A DNA stretch of 64,000 bases from Closterium sp. NIES-65 (Eukaryota; Streptophyta; Zygnematophyceae; Desmidiales; Closteriaceae), in assembly GCA_948144175.1 (NCBI GenBank), contig CANXME010002409.1, positions 1,679,001 to 1,743,000 of the forward strand. Reading direction: 5' to 3'. Every line of letters starts with the position of its first letter. The first letter of the stretch is position 1. Position numbers and translations under genes: made by a program. Below are positions 9,293 through 21,800 of the stretch, piece by piece. The notes below the pieces were generated by a model. The model saw only the letters and a list, made by a program, of their open reading frames with translations, was not told where the DNA came from and made no database searches.

Positions 9293-12200
9293 TCAAGAGG
9301 TGAGCAAGTGAGGCAAGGCAGGCACAAGACCCAGCTGAGTACAGAAGCGCTGATGATCACAAGGCGCACGCGCCTTGGTGAAGATATCACCAGTGTTAGC
9401 CTCAGAGGCCACGTACGCAAGATGCAGCTGACCACGTTGCTGCAGCTCACGAGCAAGGAAGTAGCGGAGAGCAATGTGCTTCGTTCTGTGCTCCAGTCTC
9501 TGCTCTCGACACAAGGCCAGCATGGCCTTGTTGTCTACGTACAGCACTGGAGGAGAACGAGGCGGCTCTCCGAGGTCAGTCAGCAAGTAGGTGAGCCAGC
9601 GAAGCTCCTGTGCAGCCATGGCCCCGACGTAGATCTCAGCCTCACAACTCAAGCCGAGAACAGAAGACGAGCGGGTAGCCCGCCACGAAACAGAGCTGGA
9701 ACCAACGCTGAAGGTGTAACCCTGTGACGACCGCTGCGTAGCCTAGTCGTCAACCCAAGAAGCGTGTGCGTGCCCAGTGAGGACCACTGGACTCTGCCCT
9801 CCAAGCACAAGCCCCATGCCTGACGTACTACACAAGTAGCGCAACACTCTCTTCGCTGCAGCCATGTGCTACGGTCTGTGTCTCCCAGGAGCAACATAGC
9901 GTGCGAGAATGCTAAGAGGGTATGCAAGGTCAGGTCGAGTGCAGGTCATCAGGTACATGAGGCAGCCAACAAGCTCTGGGTACGGGCCACTCGACTCTAC
10001 GGACTCATCCGAAGGCAGAGCTGAGAGCGAGTGACGAGTAGGCAGAGGAGTGGCCTGAGGCGAGGAGTACGTGAAGCCGAAGCGCTGAAGGACCAGCTGC
10101 ACCATGTATGACTGAGTCAGGGTAATGGTGTTGCGTGCTCTGTCCCGGGTGATCTGCAAGCCAAGGTAGTTGCGCAGTTCACCCAGGTCTGTGCACGTGT
10201 GTCTCTCCTGCAGCTCGGACTTCACGTGGGCGAGTCCAGCAGTGTCAGCTGTGGCAAAGACCAAGTCCTCGACGTACACGAGGATGTAGAACGGCGGCAA
10301 AGAAGTGTCAGTGCGCAGAAACAGCGACGGGTCGACAGTAGAGGGAGCAAACCCAAAAGCCGCAAGTGTAGTCCTCAATGTGACGTGCCACTCACGCGGT
10401 GCCTGGCGGAGACCGTAGACTGGCCACCGGAGGCTCCACTGGGTGCCAGGAGGAAAAGACTCAGTGAAGCCAGGTGGGCGGCGCAACCAGATCTCCTCGT
10501 GCAGGCTGCCCTGCAGGAAAGCTGTGCTGAAGTCAAGAGAGTTAAGCTCGTAGTCACGGTGAGCAGCTATGTGCAGCAGTATCCGAAGAGTGGTCATCTT
10601 CGGGGTGGGAGAGAAGGTCTGAAAGTAGTCAACTCCTTGCCGCTGAGTGAAGCCACGAGCCACGTAACGCGCCTTGAAGACAGGCGGAGAACCCGGCGGC
10701 CGCTTCACCCTGAAAATCCACATGCCACTGACGATGTTCGCCCCAGGTGGGGGAACCTCTTCAACGTAGGTGCCTGTGGACTTCCAAGAAGCCATCTCTG
10801 CGTCCATAGCTGCCTGCCACTAAGAGGAGTAGGGACCCTCTATCGCCTCCGCGTAAGAGCACGGAGTTGGGATGTCAAGTGCATCCGGGTCTCCCTCAGG
10901 GGTAAGCAGTATGGACACGAGATGAGGTGAAGCAGCAGCCAGACACTGGAACTCCTCCTGCCTGTCCTCAAGGACGTCCGTGCCAAGGGCACACCCACAC
11001 CCGACTGACGGAGGACAGACAGACTCAGACTCAGCAACAAGACTGGCGGGGTAGTCTAGGCGACAGCGAGCAGCTAAGTCGACGAGCTCAGCAACTAGGG
11101 CAGACGCAGCAGTGGACTCAAAGGAAGGGTCAGTGACAACAGTAGTAAGGAGACGCGTGACAGTAGGACTAGCAGCACGAAGAGAGTCCGACTCCAGGTC
11201 GGCAAGAGCAGGAAGAGAAACCTCAGGAGGAGAAGGCAAAGGGGCACGCAGAGGAGCAGTGGACGGACGTAGAGACATCCGGTGCGTGCCAGGGACAGGA
11301 GGAGGACGCTGACGCGAACCACGACCACTAGTGCGAGCAGCTCGGACAGGCGACGCAGGGCGAGACGCAGGCTCACGATGCTCGGCAAGACCTCCTGTAG
11401 GACCAGTGTAGGGAGACGGAGCATGCAGTGGGGAGGCCGGCTGTAACTGTAACTGTGACGGGACGGGCTGTGGACACTCGAAGGGAGGAGGAGGACTAGT
11501 AGAAGGCGGGAGACCAAGAACCTGCGGAAGGAGCGGAACGAAGTACGACCGAGGCCGCGCGGCGACTCCAGACACAGCAGGGACAGCACCAGTACCCCCA
11601 GCGGCAGCACCAGCACCTGCAGCACCTCCAGCTCCAGTAGCACCCCCAGCAGGACCGCCTCCAGGACCGACAGCAGTAGCCTTCGCGCCAACACCCGCAG
11701 CAGCTCCAACTCCAGAAGTACCCGCAGGCCCAGCAGCTCCAGTACTCCCAGTACGAGCACCTTCGGGACCCGCGGCACCAGCACCCTCAGCAGCAGCAGA
11801 ACCTCCAGTACCCGCAGCACCTCCAGCTCCAGCAGCTCGCCTCGAGCTCCGGGCAAACCACTCACGCAGCTCCTGTGGAGAGAGTGGCTTCCGGCGAGAC
11901 GAGGCGCCCGGAGAACCGCTAGGCTCAGCACCCCCAGAGTAAGAACCCCCAGGCTCAGCACTCCCAGGCTGAGCACCCCCAGGCTCAGCACCCGCGGGCT
12001 CAATACCCCCAGTGGCAGCACCAGCCCCATCAGCACCTCCAGCTCCAGTACCTCCAGCAGCACTAGTAGCACCCCCAGCAGGACCGCCTCCAGGACCGAC
12101 AGTAGTAGCCTCCGCGCCAACACCCGCTGCAGCTCCAACTCCAGAAGTACCCGCAGGCCCAGCAGCTGCAGTACTCCCAGTACGAGCACCTCCGGGACCC

Positions 12201-14953
12201 GCGGCACCAGCACCCTCAGCAGTAGCCGAACCTCTAGTACTCGCAGCACCTCCAGATCTAGCAGCTCGCCTCCAGCGCCGGGCAAACCACTCACGCAGCT
12301 CCTGTGGAGAGAGTGGCTCCCGGCGAGACGAGGCACCTGGAGAACCGCCAGGCACAGCACCACCAGACGCCACACGAGCAGGCCCAGCTCCCTCAGGCTC
12401 AGCACCTCCAGGCTCAGCACCTCCAGGCGTAGCACCCCCAAGCTCAGCACCCTCAGCAGCACCAGAGTCACCAGCGACCTCGACAGGCTCGACTGCGTCT
12501 ACCTAGGACACACCTGAAGGGGCAGGAACCTGAGGGGGAAGGGGGTCTATCGGGGGGGGACCTCGCACAAGGAAGAGCAGTGGCGGGGGGAGGGACGGAG
12601 TGCGGTAGGGGAAGAGACGGTAGTAGGGGACCGACTCGTCGAACGTGAAGTCCTGGGAGGACAAAACACGACGAGAGGTGGGGTGGTAGAACTGCCACCC
12701 TGGTGCGTCATGGGGGAAGCCAAGGAAGACGCAGGGAGCAGCACGAGGGGACAGCTTGTCCGCAGACAAGTCTCAGAAAAACGCCCGAGATCCCCAGACA
12801 CGGAACGCAGACGCATCGCCAACCTTCCCCGTCCACAGCAAGGCTGGGGAGGTCTCCGGCATGGAGACCGTGGGTTGTAGGTTGATCTGATGCGCCGCGT
12901 ACCGGACCGCAAACGGCCACTGAAAATGGGGGGCAGCCGCATGCATCATGGACGTACGGGCGACGTCCATGACCATGCCAATGCGGCGCTCAGCAATCCC
13001 ATTTTGTTGTGGAGAGTCCGGAAGCGTGAAGATCTGGCGGATGCCTCGTGCACGACAGTAGGCTCGCAGAAGGCCAGAGGAGAACTCTCCTCCTCTGTCA
13101 GAGTGCAGGCGCAGAACAGGAAAGTCCGAGCCGAAGCTCTGCCTGAGCTGGAGACGAGCTGCGCGGATCCAGTCGATCAACACCCCAGTGACATCACCCT
13201 TGCTGCGCAAGGGGAAGACTGTGGTGTAACGCGAGTAGTCGTCAACCACCAGCAGGAAGTAGCGCTCGTGACCCTATCCACGGACTCGGGCCGGGCCCCA
13301 CACGTCCATGTGAAACGTCTGCAGCGGGGCCTCTATTAGAGGAGACTGAGAGGAGTGAGGGGCAGCCCGCTGCCGGCCCTCGACACAGGGAATGGAGGTA
13401 GGGTCAGGCCCCGGAGGAAGGGGAGGGAGGGACCGGGGAAGACTAGAGACAAGGACACGGGAGGCCATGCTTCGGAGACGAAGCAGGGAGGGGTGACCAA
13501 GGCGGTGGTGCCAGAGGAGAGTCTCGTGAGACAGGAGACGACACGAGCAGGGGGCAGACTCAGGACCAGACCTGAACGCTGCAGCAAACACCTGACCCGA
13601 CGCAGCTACCTGACCAGACGCAGTGACTGGAGGAGACGCAGTGGTCAGCGTGTACAGGCTCGACCCCGGCCGACGTGTAAACGTGGCCAGGTGTCGGCCT
13701 GTCCGAGCGTCCGAGCAGTGGGTCACCCGCTGACTCGCAGGAGTGAACTGGTGAACCCCCGCATCCTGTAGGTCAGCACCACTCACCAAGTTCGTAGAGA
13801 ACGAGGGGAGGTAAAGACCAGACAGGGTGCCAGAGGGGGCCGTCGGACACGGGAGGACAGTGGAGAAGTGAGCAAGGATAGGACCCCCAGAGGGGTCTGC
13901 CAGAGAGACTGCAACTGGCCGACCAAGCGGCGTGAGTGTGGTGCGGTCTCGAAAGAAGGAGCGGGAAGCCCCCGAGTCAAGAGTGAAGGTGTGAGAGGCC
14001 AGAGCCGACGCGGTACCTGAACGAGCAGACTCACCAGCACCTAGAGCAGCAGCCGCACCTGTACCTGGAGCAGGAGACTCACTAGCACCCAGAGCAGCAG
14101 CCTCACCAGCAGCTAGAGCAGCAGGCTCTATACCCGGGTCAGGCGGTACGCACAGGTGACCGGCACGGTCAGCACTAGTAGGCAATGCATACATGGCAGT
14201 GAGAATAGCATCATAGTCAAGAGCAAATATATCCAGCCTCTGCCTAAGCAACTCCACCCAGTCGGGGAGCTCAGCCTCGTCGTCAAATTCGGTACGCCAT
14301 GCATCGCTCAGACGAGCGAAGCAGCGGGACTGTGTGTGACTAGGTGTCCCACAAGGCTGACCAGTCCGAGCACCAGTGCGAATCACGTAAGAGCAGCGAA
14401 CAGATCTGAGAGACCCTCTAATCTGAGCGTACCACTCACAAAGCTGCTGGGACGTGAGAGACGCGCGTGGGCTTCGCTGGAGCTGCATCTGGCCGCCGCC
14501 AGTAGTAGTAGCAGCAGTAGTGGTAGCGGTAGCAGCGCGACCACCCCTACAAACCCAACCAGCGTACCACTCACGCAGCTGCTGGGGCGTGAGGGAGTCA
14601 CGCGGACGTTGCTGGGGCTGCATCTGGCTCCGCCAGTAGAAGCAGGAGCAGGAGTAGCAGCAGTAAGGCAGGGAGCCAGGCAGGCCGAAAGGCAGGCAGG
14701 CAGGCAAGCAGGCGGCGGGCAGCGCGCTAGTAGGGCAGGGGCTCACCAGTGGTGGGAAGAGCAGGCTCGGCGACTCGGGGACTCGGCGGTGCGGGCGGCC
14801 CGGGCGGCTTGGCGGCACGGCGGCTCGGCAGCAACTGCGGCTCGGCGGCTCGGGCGACTCGGGTGCCTCGGTGGCAACTCTGGCTCGGCGATTCGGCGGC
14901 TCGGGCGGCTCGGGCGGCTCGGGCGGCTCGGCGGTACGGCAGCTCGGCAGCAA
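9293..14953 (-). pseudogene. Copia-1 gag-pol remnant
   Basis: In sense order: atypical zinc-binding segment (CSYVIRTG...CGTPSHTQSRC), protease (FTLDSGASRSFF), GAG-pre-integrase (LLWHHRLGHPS), integrase (MDVWGP, LHSDRGGEF, NGIAERR), a Gly/Ala/Pro-rich linker with a 143-codon tandem duplication (about 11580-12340), RT and RNase H. In-frame stops lie near 13272, 12773, 12503, 10820, 10808 and 9760. The RT catalytic box reads YVED instead of YVDD (near 10270). The usual copia gag N-terminus (FDAEGRP...) is absent: upstream of about 14950 there is only GC-rich repeat. Not a functional gene. Confidence 0.92.
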
Positions 14954-14959
14954 CTGCAG

Positions 14960-15750
14960 CTTGGCGGCTCGGCGACCCGGCGGCTCGGCGACCCGGCGGC
15001 TCGGGTGGCTCGGGCGGCTCGGTAGCAGGTTGGCGGCGCCGGCGGCTCGGTGGTGACGGCGGGGCCGCTTGGGGACGGCGGCGGGGCCTGGTGGAGTGAC
15101 GACGGGGCCAGCAGAGGTGGCGCCAGGGCCGCACGGTAGGTGACGGGGCCAGCAGAGGCGGCGCCGGGGCCGGGAAGGGCGGCGCCGGGGCCGCAGAGGT
15201 AGGCGACGGGGCCAGTAGAGGCGGCGCCGGGGCCGGTAAGGGCGGCGTCGGGGCCAGCAGAGGTGGCGCCGGGTCCGGGAAGGGCAGCGCCGGGGCCGCA
15301 GGGGTAGGCAATGGGGCCAGCAGAGGCGGGGCCGGGTCGGGAAGGGCGGCGTCGGGTTCGCCGGGGTAGGCGACGGGGCCAGTCGAGGTGGCGCCGGGGC
15401 CAGGAAGGGCAGAGCCAGGGCCGCAGGGGCAGGCGACGGGGCCAGCAGAGGTGGCGCCGGGGCCAGGATGGGCAGAGCGGGGGCCGCAGGGGCAGGCGAC
15501 GGGGCCAGCAGAGGCGGGGCCGGGTCGGGAAGGGCGGCGCGACGCGGCCGCTAGGGCGGCGCGACGCGGCCGCTAGGGCGGCGTGACGAGATGGGGCCGC
15601 GACGGGGCAGCGAGGGGTCGCACGCCTAGAAGGAACGGGGCCGCGCGCCTCAGGGCGCGCGCCAGAGAGTAAATCGCCGCGCGCTAGGTCGCACGTCACG
15701 GGGCGTGCGACAGATCGAGTAGCAGCGGAAGCAGTAGTAGGGCCCACAGG
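14960..15750 (-). repeat. GC-rich tandem-repeat leader of copia-1
   Basis: About 800 bp of repeats, with GACGGGGCCAG...GGCGCCGGGGCC motifs recurring roughly every 60 bp from about 15100 and shorter GGCGGCTCGG repeats at 14780-15050. It sits between the primer-binding region and gag-pol, the same place as the repeat leaders of copia-2, -3, -4 and -5. Confidence 0.85.
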
Positions 15751-15778
15751 CCAAGAGCATATGTGCTATGAAACCATG

Positions 15779-15905
15779 TGTGAATGAACGAGAATGAATG
15801 CACTATGAAAGAGTTGGGTACAAGTACTAACCCTAATTGGGTTGTACCCCATATAGGCTACCCCACTACAGCCTACACAAAAACATAAGCGATAATGTTC
15901 TGACG
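15779..15905 (-). repeat. 5' LTR of copia-1
   Basis: 127 bp, matching 8952-9078 with about four differences. Just inside it the sense strand reads TGGTTTCATAGCAC, a diverged form of the TGGTATCAGAGC primer-binding site of plant copia elements. Confidence 0.93.
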
Positions 15906-15911
15906 GTAATT

Positions 15912-18478
15912 TCGGTACGACGGGTAGTCTTAAGTTCTGTGTGCCGAGCAGTACGTAATCGCTTGACTGGTACGTGACTGGGCGGCGGTGGCGGTCAGCA
16001 TTGCGCTTAGCGATGACATTTGCCTTTTTAATTGCTTCAACGGCTGTAGTGCGGGCAGCTTGCAGAATTTCGGCTTATTACTGTGCACGTGGCGTTGGGT
16101 TGCCCGGATTTGGCGTCATTGGCACTATAGGGTTTTGCCCGTAGTTCAGGTAGAATCGGGACTGCTGCATCGTTGCTGACGTGGCGTTGTTGTACGCGAA
16201 CTCAATCAGCGGCAGCTGCTGCTCCCAAGTTGTCGGGTCGTCGCACGTGGCAAGAATCAACTGCTCCATCGTCTGATTCGTCCGCTCCGTTTGTCCGTCG
16301 GTCTCGGAGTGGTACGTCGAGCTGAACTGTAGCCTTGTCCCGAACTGCTCCCAAAGGTTTTTCTAGAAGTTGCTGGTGAGCTTCGGGTCGCGGTCGCTGA
16401 TTATTGCGGCTAGTATCTCGTGCAGTCGAACGAAAGCTGCGATGAACAGGCGAGCGGTTTCTTCGGCTGAGATCGATTTCTTGCACGCAACGAAGTGTGC
16501 CATCTTTGTCAACCTGTCAACGACGACCATAACTGCGTCGTTACCCCCAGGGTTCGAAGGTAACCCTGTGACGAAATCCATGATAACCTACTGCCAGGCG
16601 CGCTCAAGCGATGGAATCAGCTGCAACTGACCTGCCTTTCTTTTTCGCAAGCTCTTCATCACCTAACGCGTAGGACACAAGCCCACGTGGTGCTGTACGT
16701 CGGTCGGCAGCTCCGGCCAGTAGTAATACCGTTGCAATTGCTGTCGCGTTTTTTCTACCCCAAAATGTCCCGAGGTAATGACGTCGTGTGCCTCCTGCAG
16801 TAACAGTTCCCTCAGTAGTGAGTACGCGGGTACCCAGATGCGGTTGGTGCCTGTCTTTACGTAATAGTCTCCTTTAGCTTCTGCCAGTTGCTGTGAATTT
16901 CCGGTCGTGAAAAATGGGTCGGTACTGTATCCGTGGGTAAATAGGCCTGTTAACAGTGAGTTGGTTTGGGCGAGTAGGATGGCGTGGAGTTGGGCGGTGG
17001 GGCGTGTGACTACGTCGGCGATGTTGGATGCACCATTTTTGTACGTGACCAACCAGCGGATCTATCGCGGGTTGAGATTCAGTTGGGCGCGAAGATACTG
17101 TAGTGATCGGTGGTCTATCCGTACTGTCACGTCTGCTCCCGTGAGGTAACATCGCCACACCTTGAACGCGTGCACGATCGCCAGCATCTCGCGGTCGTGT
17201 ATCGGGTAGTTGAACTCGTACGCGATTGGCTGGAGGTAGTTCCCAAAATCCTGCAACAGTACTGCTCCCACAGCGATGCCGTTAGCGTAGGTGACGAGCT
17301 CGAACGGACGGGGCGGCGAGCACGAAATATTTTTGAGGGCCGAGAAGGCAGCTTGCTCTTTCTCCCACCACGTGTACTCAACCCCCTTTCTCAGCAGGTC
17401 GGTCAACGGGGCAGTCAACTTCGCCATGTCGGGGACGAACCGGCGCACGTAGTTGACAAACCCCAGAAAACTTTGCAGCTCGGTCAAGTTGGTCGGCTCA
17501 TGCCATGCTTGAATCGTCGCAATTTTCTTCGGGTCTATTTCCACTCCATCAGCTGAAATGATGTGTCCCAAAAACTCCAGTCGGTCGTGTAAAAACTCAC
17601 ACTTAGATGCTTTGGTTAGTAGGCGGTTCTCACTCAGTATTTTAAAAATGGCTTTGATATTCTGTAAATGGTGTACTCTGTCGAGGCTGTAAATCAGTAT
17701 GTCGTCAAGGTACAGAATGACGCACTGATCTAAAAGCGGGCGGAAGGCTTCGTTCATTGTCATTTGAAAAGTGGCGGGGGCGTTGGTCAGTCCGAAGGGC
17801 ATGACTGTGTATTAGAAGGATCCGTAGCGTGTTCGGAAGGCTATCTTGGGGCAGTCGGGTGGGTTGACGCGAATCTGGTGGTAACCTCCTCTAAGGTCAA
17901 TTTTCGAGAAAACTCGGGCTGTGCGTAGTTGGTCGATCAGTTCGTCGGCTCGCGGCATGGGGTAACGGGATTTGATGGTAACTATGTTCAGTGCTCTATA
18001 GTCTATGCACATGCGAAAACCCCCGTCCTTCTTCGGCGTGAACAGTATCGGTGCTGCGAATGGCGATGAACTCGGGCGAATGAATTTTATTTCGAGCAAG
18101 TAGTCTAGCTGCTTCCTTAGTTCGTCCAGTCCGAGTTGGGTCAATCGGAACTGTTGTTGTACTGTCGGTTGTGCCCCCGGTTCTAGTTTAATCCTTTGGT
18201 GATGCGGTCGCTGAGGTGGCAGTCACGTCGGCAGATCGTCCGGAAATATTTCGCTGTACTACTTCAGGAGTGCTACTAGGTCATCCGGTACGTCGGCTAG
18301 CAGTTTCGGTAAATACCCCCCTTTGTGTGCTGCCTCAGCTTCCCGAATGTCAACCTCATACACATCAGCTCTTGCCGCTACCGCGCGTTTCATCGTGATT
18401 GCGTTGACACGCACCGACGAAGACGCAGGCGAGCCCGAGCGAGGTAAGGCGATGTTGTTACCGTTCACTCGCACGGTG
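15912..18478 (-). pseudogene. Gypsy A RT, RNase H and integrase remnant
   Basis: Sense order: RT ([46 protein letters not shown]), RNase H (AIVHAFKVWRCYL) and integrase (EAHDVITSGHFGVEKT, DFVTGLP, ISDRDPKLTS, GQTERTN). The catalytic YLDD is kept, but at least six stops interrupt the frame (near 17812, 17060, 16662, 16590, 16362 and 16076). The upstream end joins in frame to the protease piece at 25882 once copia-2 is removed (ATGN | STVRVNG). Confidence 0.92.
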
Positions 18479-18483
18479 GAGTT

Positions 18484-18615
18484 TGTTGGAATCACTGAAC
18501 ATGAATGAATAAACTAGCAGTGAAATGAGTACAAGTACCTAACCCTAGAATTGTGTACCCCCTATAGGCTAACCCACTGTAGCCTAAACTAACACAACAT
18601 ATATAATGTTTGACA
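18484..18615 (-). repeat. 3' LTR of copia-2
   Basis: 132 bp, TGTTGGAATC...TGTTTGACA on the plus strand, matching 25745-25876. Confidence 0.94.
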
Positions 18616-18848
18616 CACCCCCATAGGCAAAGTGGGGGAGAACTAGGGGTCACAAGACCAGTAAAGGCAAAGCAAGGCAAAACAAGCTCAGGGTGGATCT
18701 CAAGGATACCACACAAATTCCGAGCACAAGCAAGTGGTCACAAGACCAGTTCACATGCAGGTTTATAATAGAGCAAAAGGTACAATGATCACAACCTAAC
18801 AAGAGTAAACATGCAGGTATATATATAGAGATCACAGTACAAACAGAC

Positions 18849-21800
18849 TCAAGAAGTAAGCAAGTGAGGTCTTGTAGGCACAAGGCCTAGAAGAGTGCAA
18901 AAGCGCTGATGGTCACAAGGCTGAAGCGCCTTGGTGAACACATCAGCAGTGTTGGCCTCAGAGGCCACGTAACGCAGGCAAAGCTGACCACGCTGCTGCA
19001 GCTCTCAAGCATGGAAGTAACGTAGAGCAATGTGCTTCGTTCTGTGCTCCAGTCTGTGCTCCTCACATAAGGCAATGGCTGCCTTGTTGTCGACGTACAG
19101 CACTGGAGGAGAACGAGGCTGCTCTCCAAGGTCGGTCAGCAAGTAGGTGAGCCAGCGTAGCTCCTGGGCCGCCATGGCTGTGGCGTAGATCTCAGCCTCA
19201 CAACTGGAGCTGAGAACAGAAGAAGAGCGAGTAGAACGCCAAGAAACAGAAACAGAGCCAAGACTGAAGGAGTAACCCTGAGACGACCGCTGAGTAGCCT
19301 GGTCGTCTGCCCAAGAAGCGTCTGAGTGCCCAGTGAGAACAACTGGGACTCGCCCTCAAAGCACTAGCCCCATGCCCGACGTACTGCACAAGTAGCACAA
19401 CACCCTCTTAGCTGCATCCATGTGCTCCTTCCGGTGACGGCCGGGAGCGACATAGCGTGCAAGAATGCTGAGAGGGTATGCAAGGTCTGGTCGAGTGCAG
19501 ATCATCAGGTACATGAGGCAACCCACAAGCTCTGGATACGGGCCACTCGGCTCTACGGACTCATCCGAAGGCAGAGCTAAGAGCGAGTGACCGGTAGGCA
19601 GAGGAGTGGGCTGAGGCGAGGAGTACGTGAAGCGGAAGGGCTGAAGGACCTGCTGCACCATGTGTGAACGAGTCAAGGTGATGGTGCGGCGTGCTCTGTC
19701 CCGGGTGATCCGCAAGCCAAGATAGCTTGTCAGTTCACCCAGGTCTGTGCACGTGTGTCTCTTCTGCAGCTCCAACTTCACGTGGGCGGGTGCCACAGTG
19801 TCAGCAGTAGCAAAGACCAAGTCGTCGACGTACACAAGGACGTAGAACGGCGGCAGTGAGGTGTCGGTGCGTAGAAACAGCGACGGGTCAGCAGTAGAAG
19901 GCGCGAACCCAAGAGCCGCAAGTGTAGTCCTCAGTGTGTCGTGCCACTCACGAGGCGCCTGGCGGAGACCGTAGACTGGCCGTCGGAGGCTCCACTGGGT
20001 ACCAGGAGGGAACGACCCAGTGAAGCCAGGTGGGCGGCGCAGCCAGATCTCCTCGTGCAGGCTGCCCTGCAGGAAAGCAGTGCTGAAGTCAAGCGAGTGG
20101 AGATCGTAGTCACGCTAAGCAGCGATGTGCAGCAGAACCCGAAGAGTGGTCATCTTCAGGGTCGGGGAGAAGGTCCGGAAGAAGTCAACTCCCTCTCGCT
20201 GACTGAAGCCTCGTGCAACGTAACGCGCCTTGAAGACAGGCGGAGAGCCCGGCGGCCACTTCACCCTGAAAATCCACATGCCGCTGACGATGTTCGCCCC
20301 GGGTGGGGGAACCTCGTCGACGTAGGTGCCTGTGGACTTCCAGGAAGCCATCTCTGTGTCCATGGCTGACTGCCACTGAGAGGAGTAGGGACCGGCCATC
20401 GCCTCTGCGTAAGAGCGTGGGGTCGGGATGTCTGGTGCATCCGGGTCTCCCTCAGGGGCAACAAGCATGGACACGAGATGGGGCAAAGCGGCAGCAAAGC
20501 ACTCAAACTCCTCCTGCCTGTCCTCAAGGACGTCAGTGCCAAGAGCACACTCACCCGCGACGGACGGAGGACAGACAGACTCAGACTCAGCAACTAGGCT
20601 AGCAGCGTAGTCTAGACGACAGCGAGCAGCAAAGTCGACAAGCTCAGCAACTAAGGCAGACGCAGCAGCAGACTCAAAGGAAGGGTCAGTCACAACAGTA
20701 GCCAGGAGACGCGTGACAGTAGGACTGGTAGCACGAAGAGAGTCGGACCCAGGGTCAGCAAGAGCAAGAAGTGAGGAAGCAAGAGGAGACGGCAGTGGGA
20801 CACGCTGTGGAGCAGTGGACGGACGAAGCGCCATCCGGTGAGTGCCTGGGACAGCAGGAAGACGCTGACGCTTGACTCGACTACTAGAGAGAGCAGTGCG
20901 GACAGGCGACTCAGGACGAGACTCAGGCGACGCAGGACGAGACGCAGGCTCACGCCGCTCAGTAAGACCTCCAGTTGGACCAGTGTAAGGAGCAGGACCA
21001 GGGAGAGAGGAGGCAGACGGTAACGCCGACTGTAGCTTGACAGGCGGAGGACACGCTAAGGAGGGAGGAGGAAAAGGAGGAGGAAGCGGACCAAGAACCT
21101 GCTGAACGACCGGAACAAAGTACGGCCGAGACCGAGCAGCAACACCAGAGCCAGCAGGGACACCCGCACCAGGGTCCGCAGCACCAGCAGCAGCTCCAGC
21201 GCCCACGTCCTCAGCACCAGCGGCAGCTCCAACGCCCGGGTCCTCAGCACCAGTAGCAGCTCCAACAGCATCGGGGTCCGTAACACGAGGCACGTCACAA
21301 CGAAGAGTGCAGCGCCGCTCGTACCACTCACGGATCCGCTCGCGGGAGGGGAGCTCCCGAACGGTAGAAGAAGCACTAGCACCAGTCCCAGTAGTACGTC
21401 CGGCTCGAGCGGTACCTCTCCGGAGGCTGCAGTACTCTAAGTACCACGCACGCAGCTGCTCCGAGGAGAGGGCTCCTCCAGGTGCAGGACTCCCAGGCCT
21501 AGTACCTCCAGACTCAGAACCCCCAGACTCCGAACTCCGCAGCTCAGCACCACGAGGCTCCACACCCCCAAGCTCAGCACCCTCAAGCTCCACACCCCCA
21601 GGCTCCACAACCCCAGGCTCCACACCCCCAGGCTCCACACCCCCAGGCTCAGCACCCCCAGGCTCAGCACCCCCAGGCTCAGCACCCCTAGCAGGACGAG
21701 AGTCGACAGCTACCTCAACAGGCTCAACCGGGTCTACCTGAGACACACCTGAGGGAGCGGCACCTTGAGGGGGGAGGGGGTCTGCAACAGCAGCACCTGG

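Larger units (their letters stand above)
8951..15905 (-). mobile_element. Ty1/copia element copia-1, inserted in gypsy A pol
   Basis: Flanked by the duplicated hexamer GTAATT (8945-8950 and 15906-15911). Its 127-bp LTRs differ at about four positions. The polypurine tract next to the 3' LTR reads TATGGGGGTG on the sense strand. Domain order (integrase before RT) is that of Ty1/copia. The N-terminal gag domain seen in copia-2 and copia-3 is missing, and several stops are present, so it is defective. Confidence 0.95.

Noticed and set aside
12012..12506. Ala/Pro-rich plus-strand frame (and similar ones at 21307-21741, 23533-24202, 28643-29467, 31352-31965)
   Set aside because: They are the opposite strand of GC-rich copia linkers and Gly tracts, where stops are rare; no domain is present.
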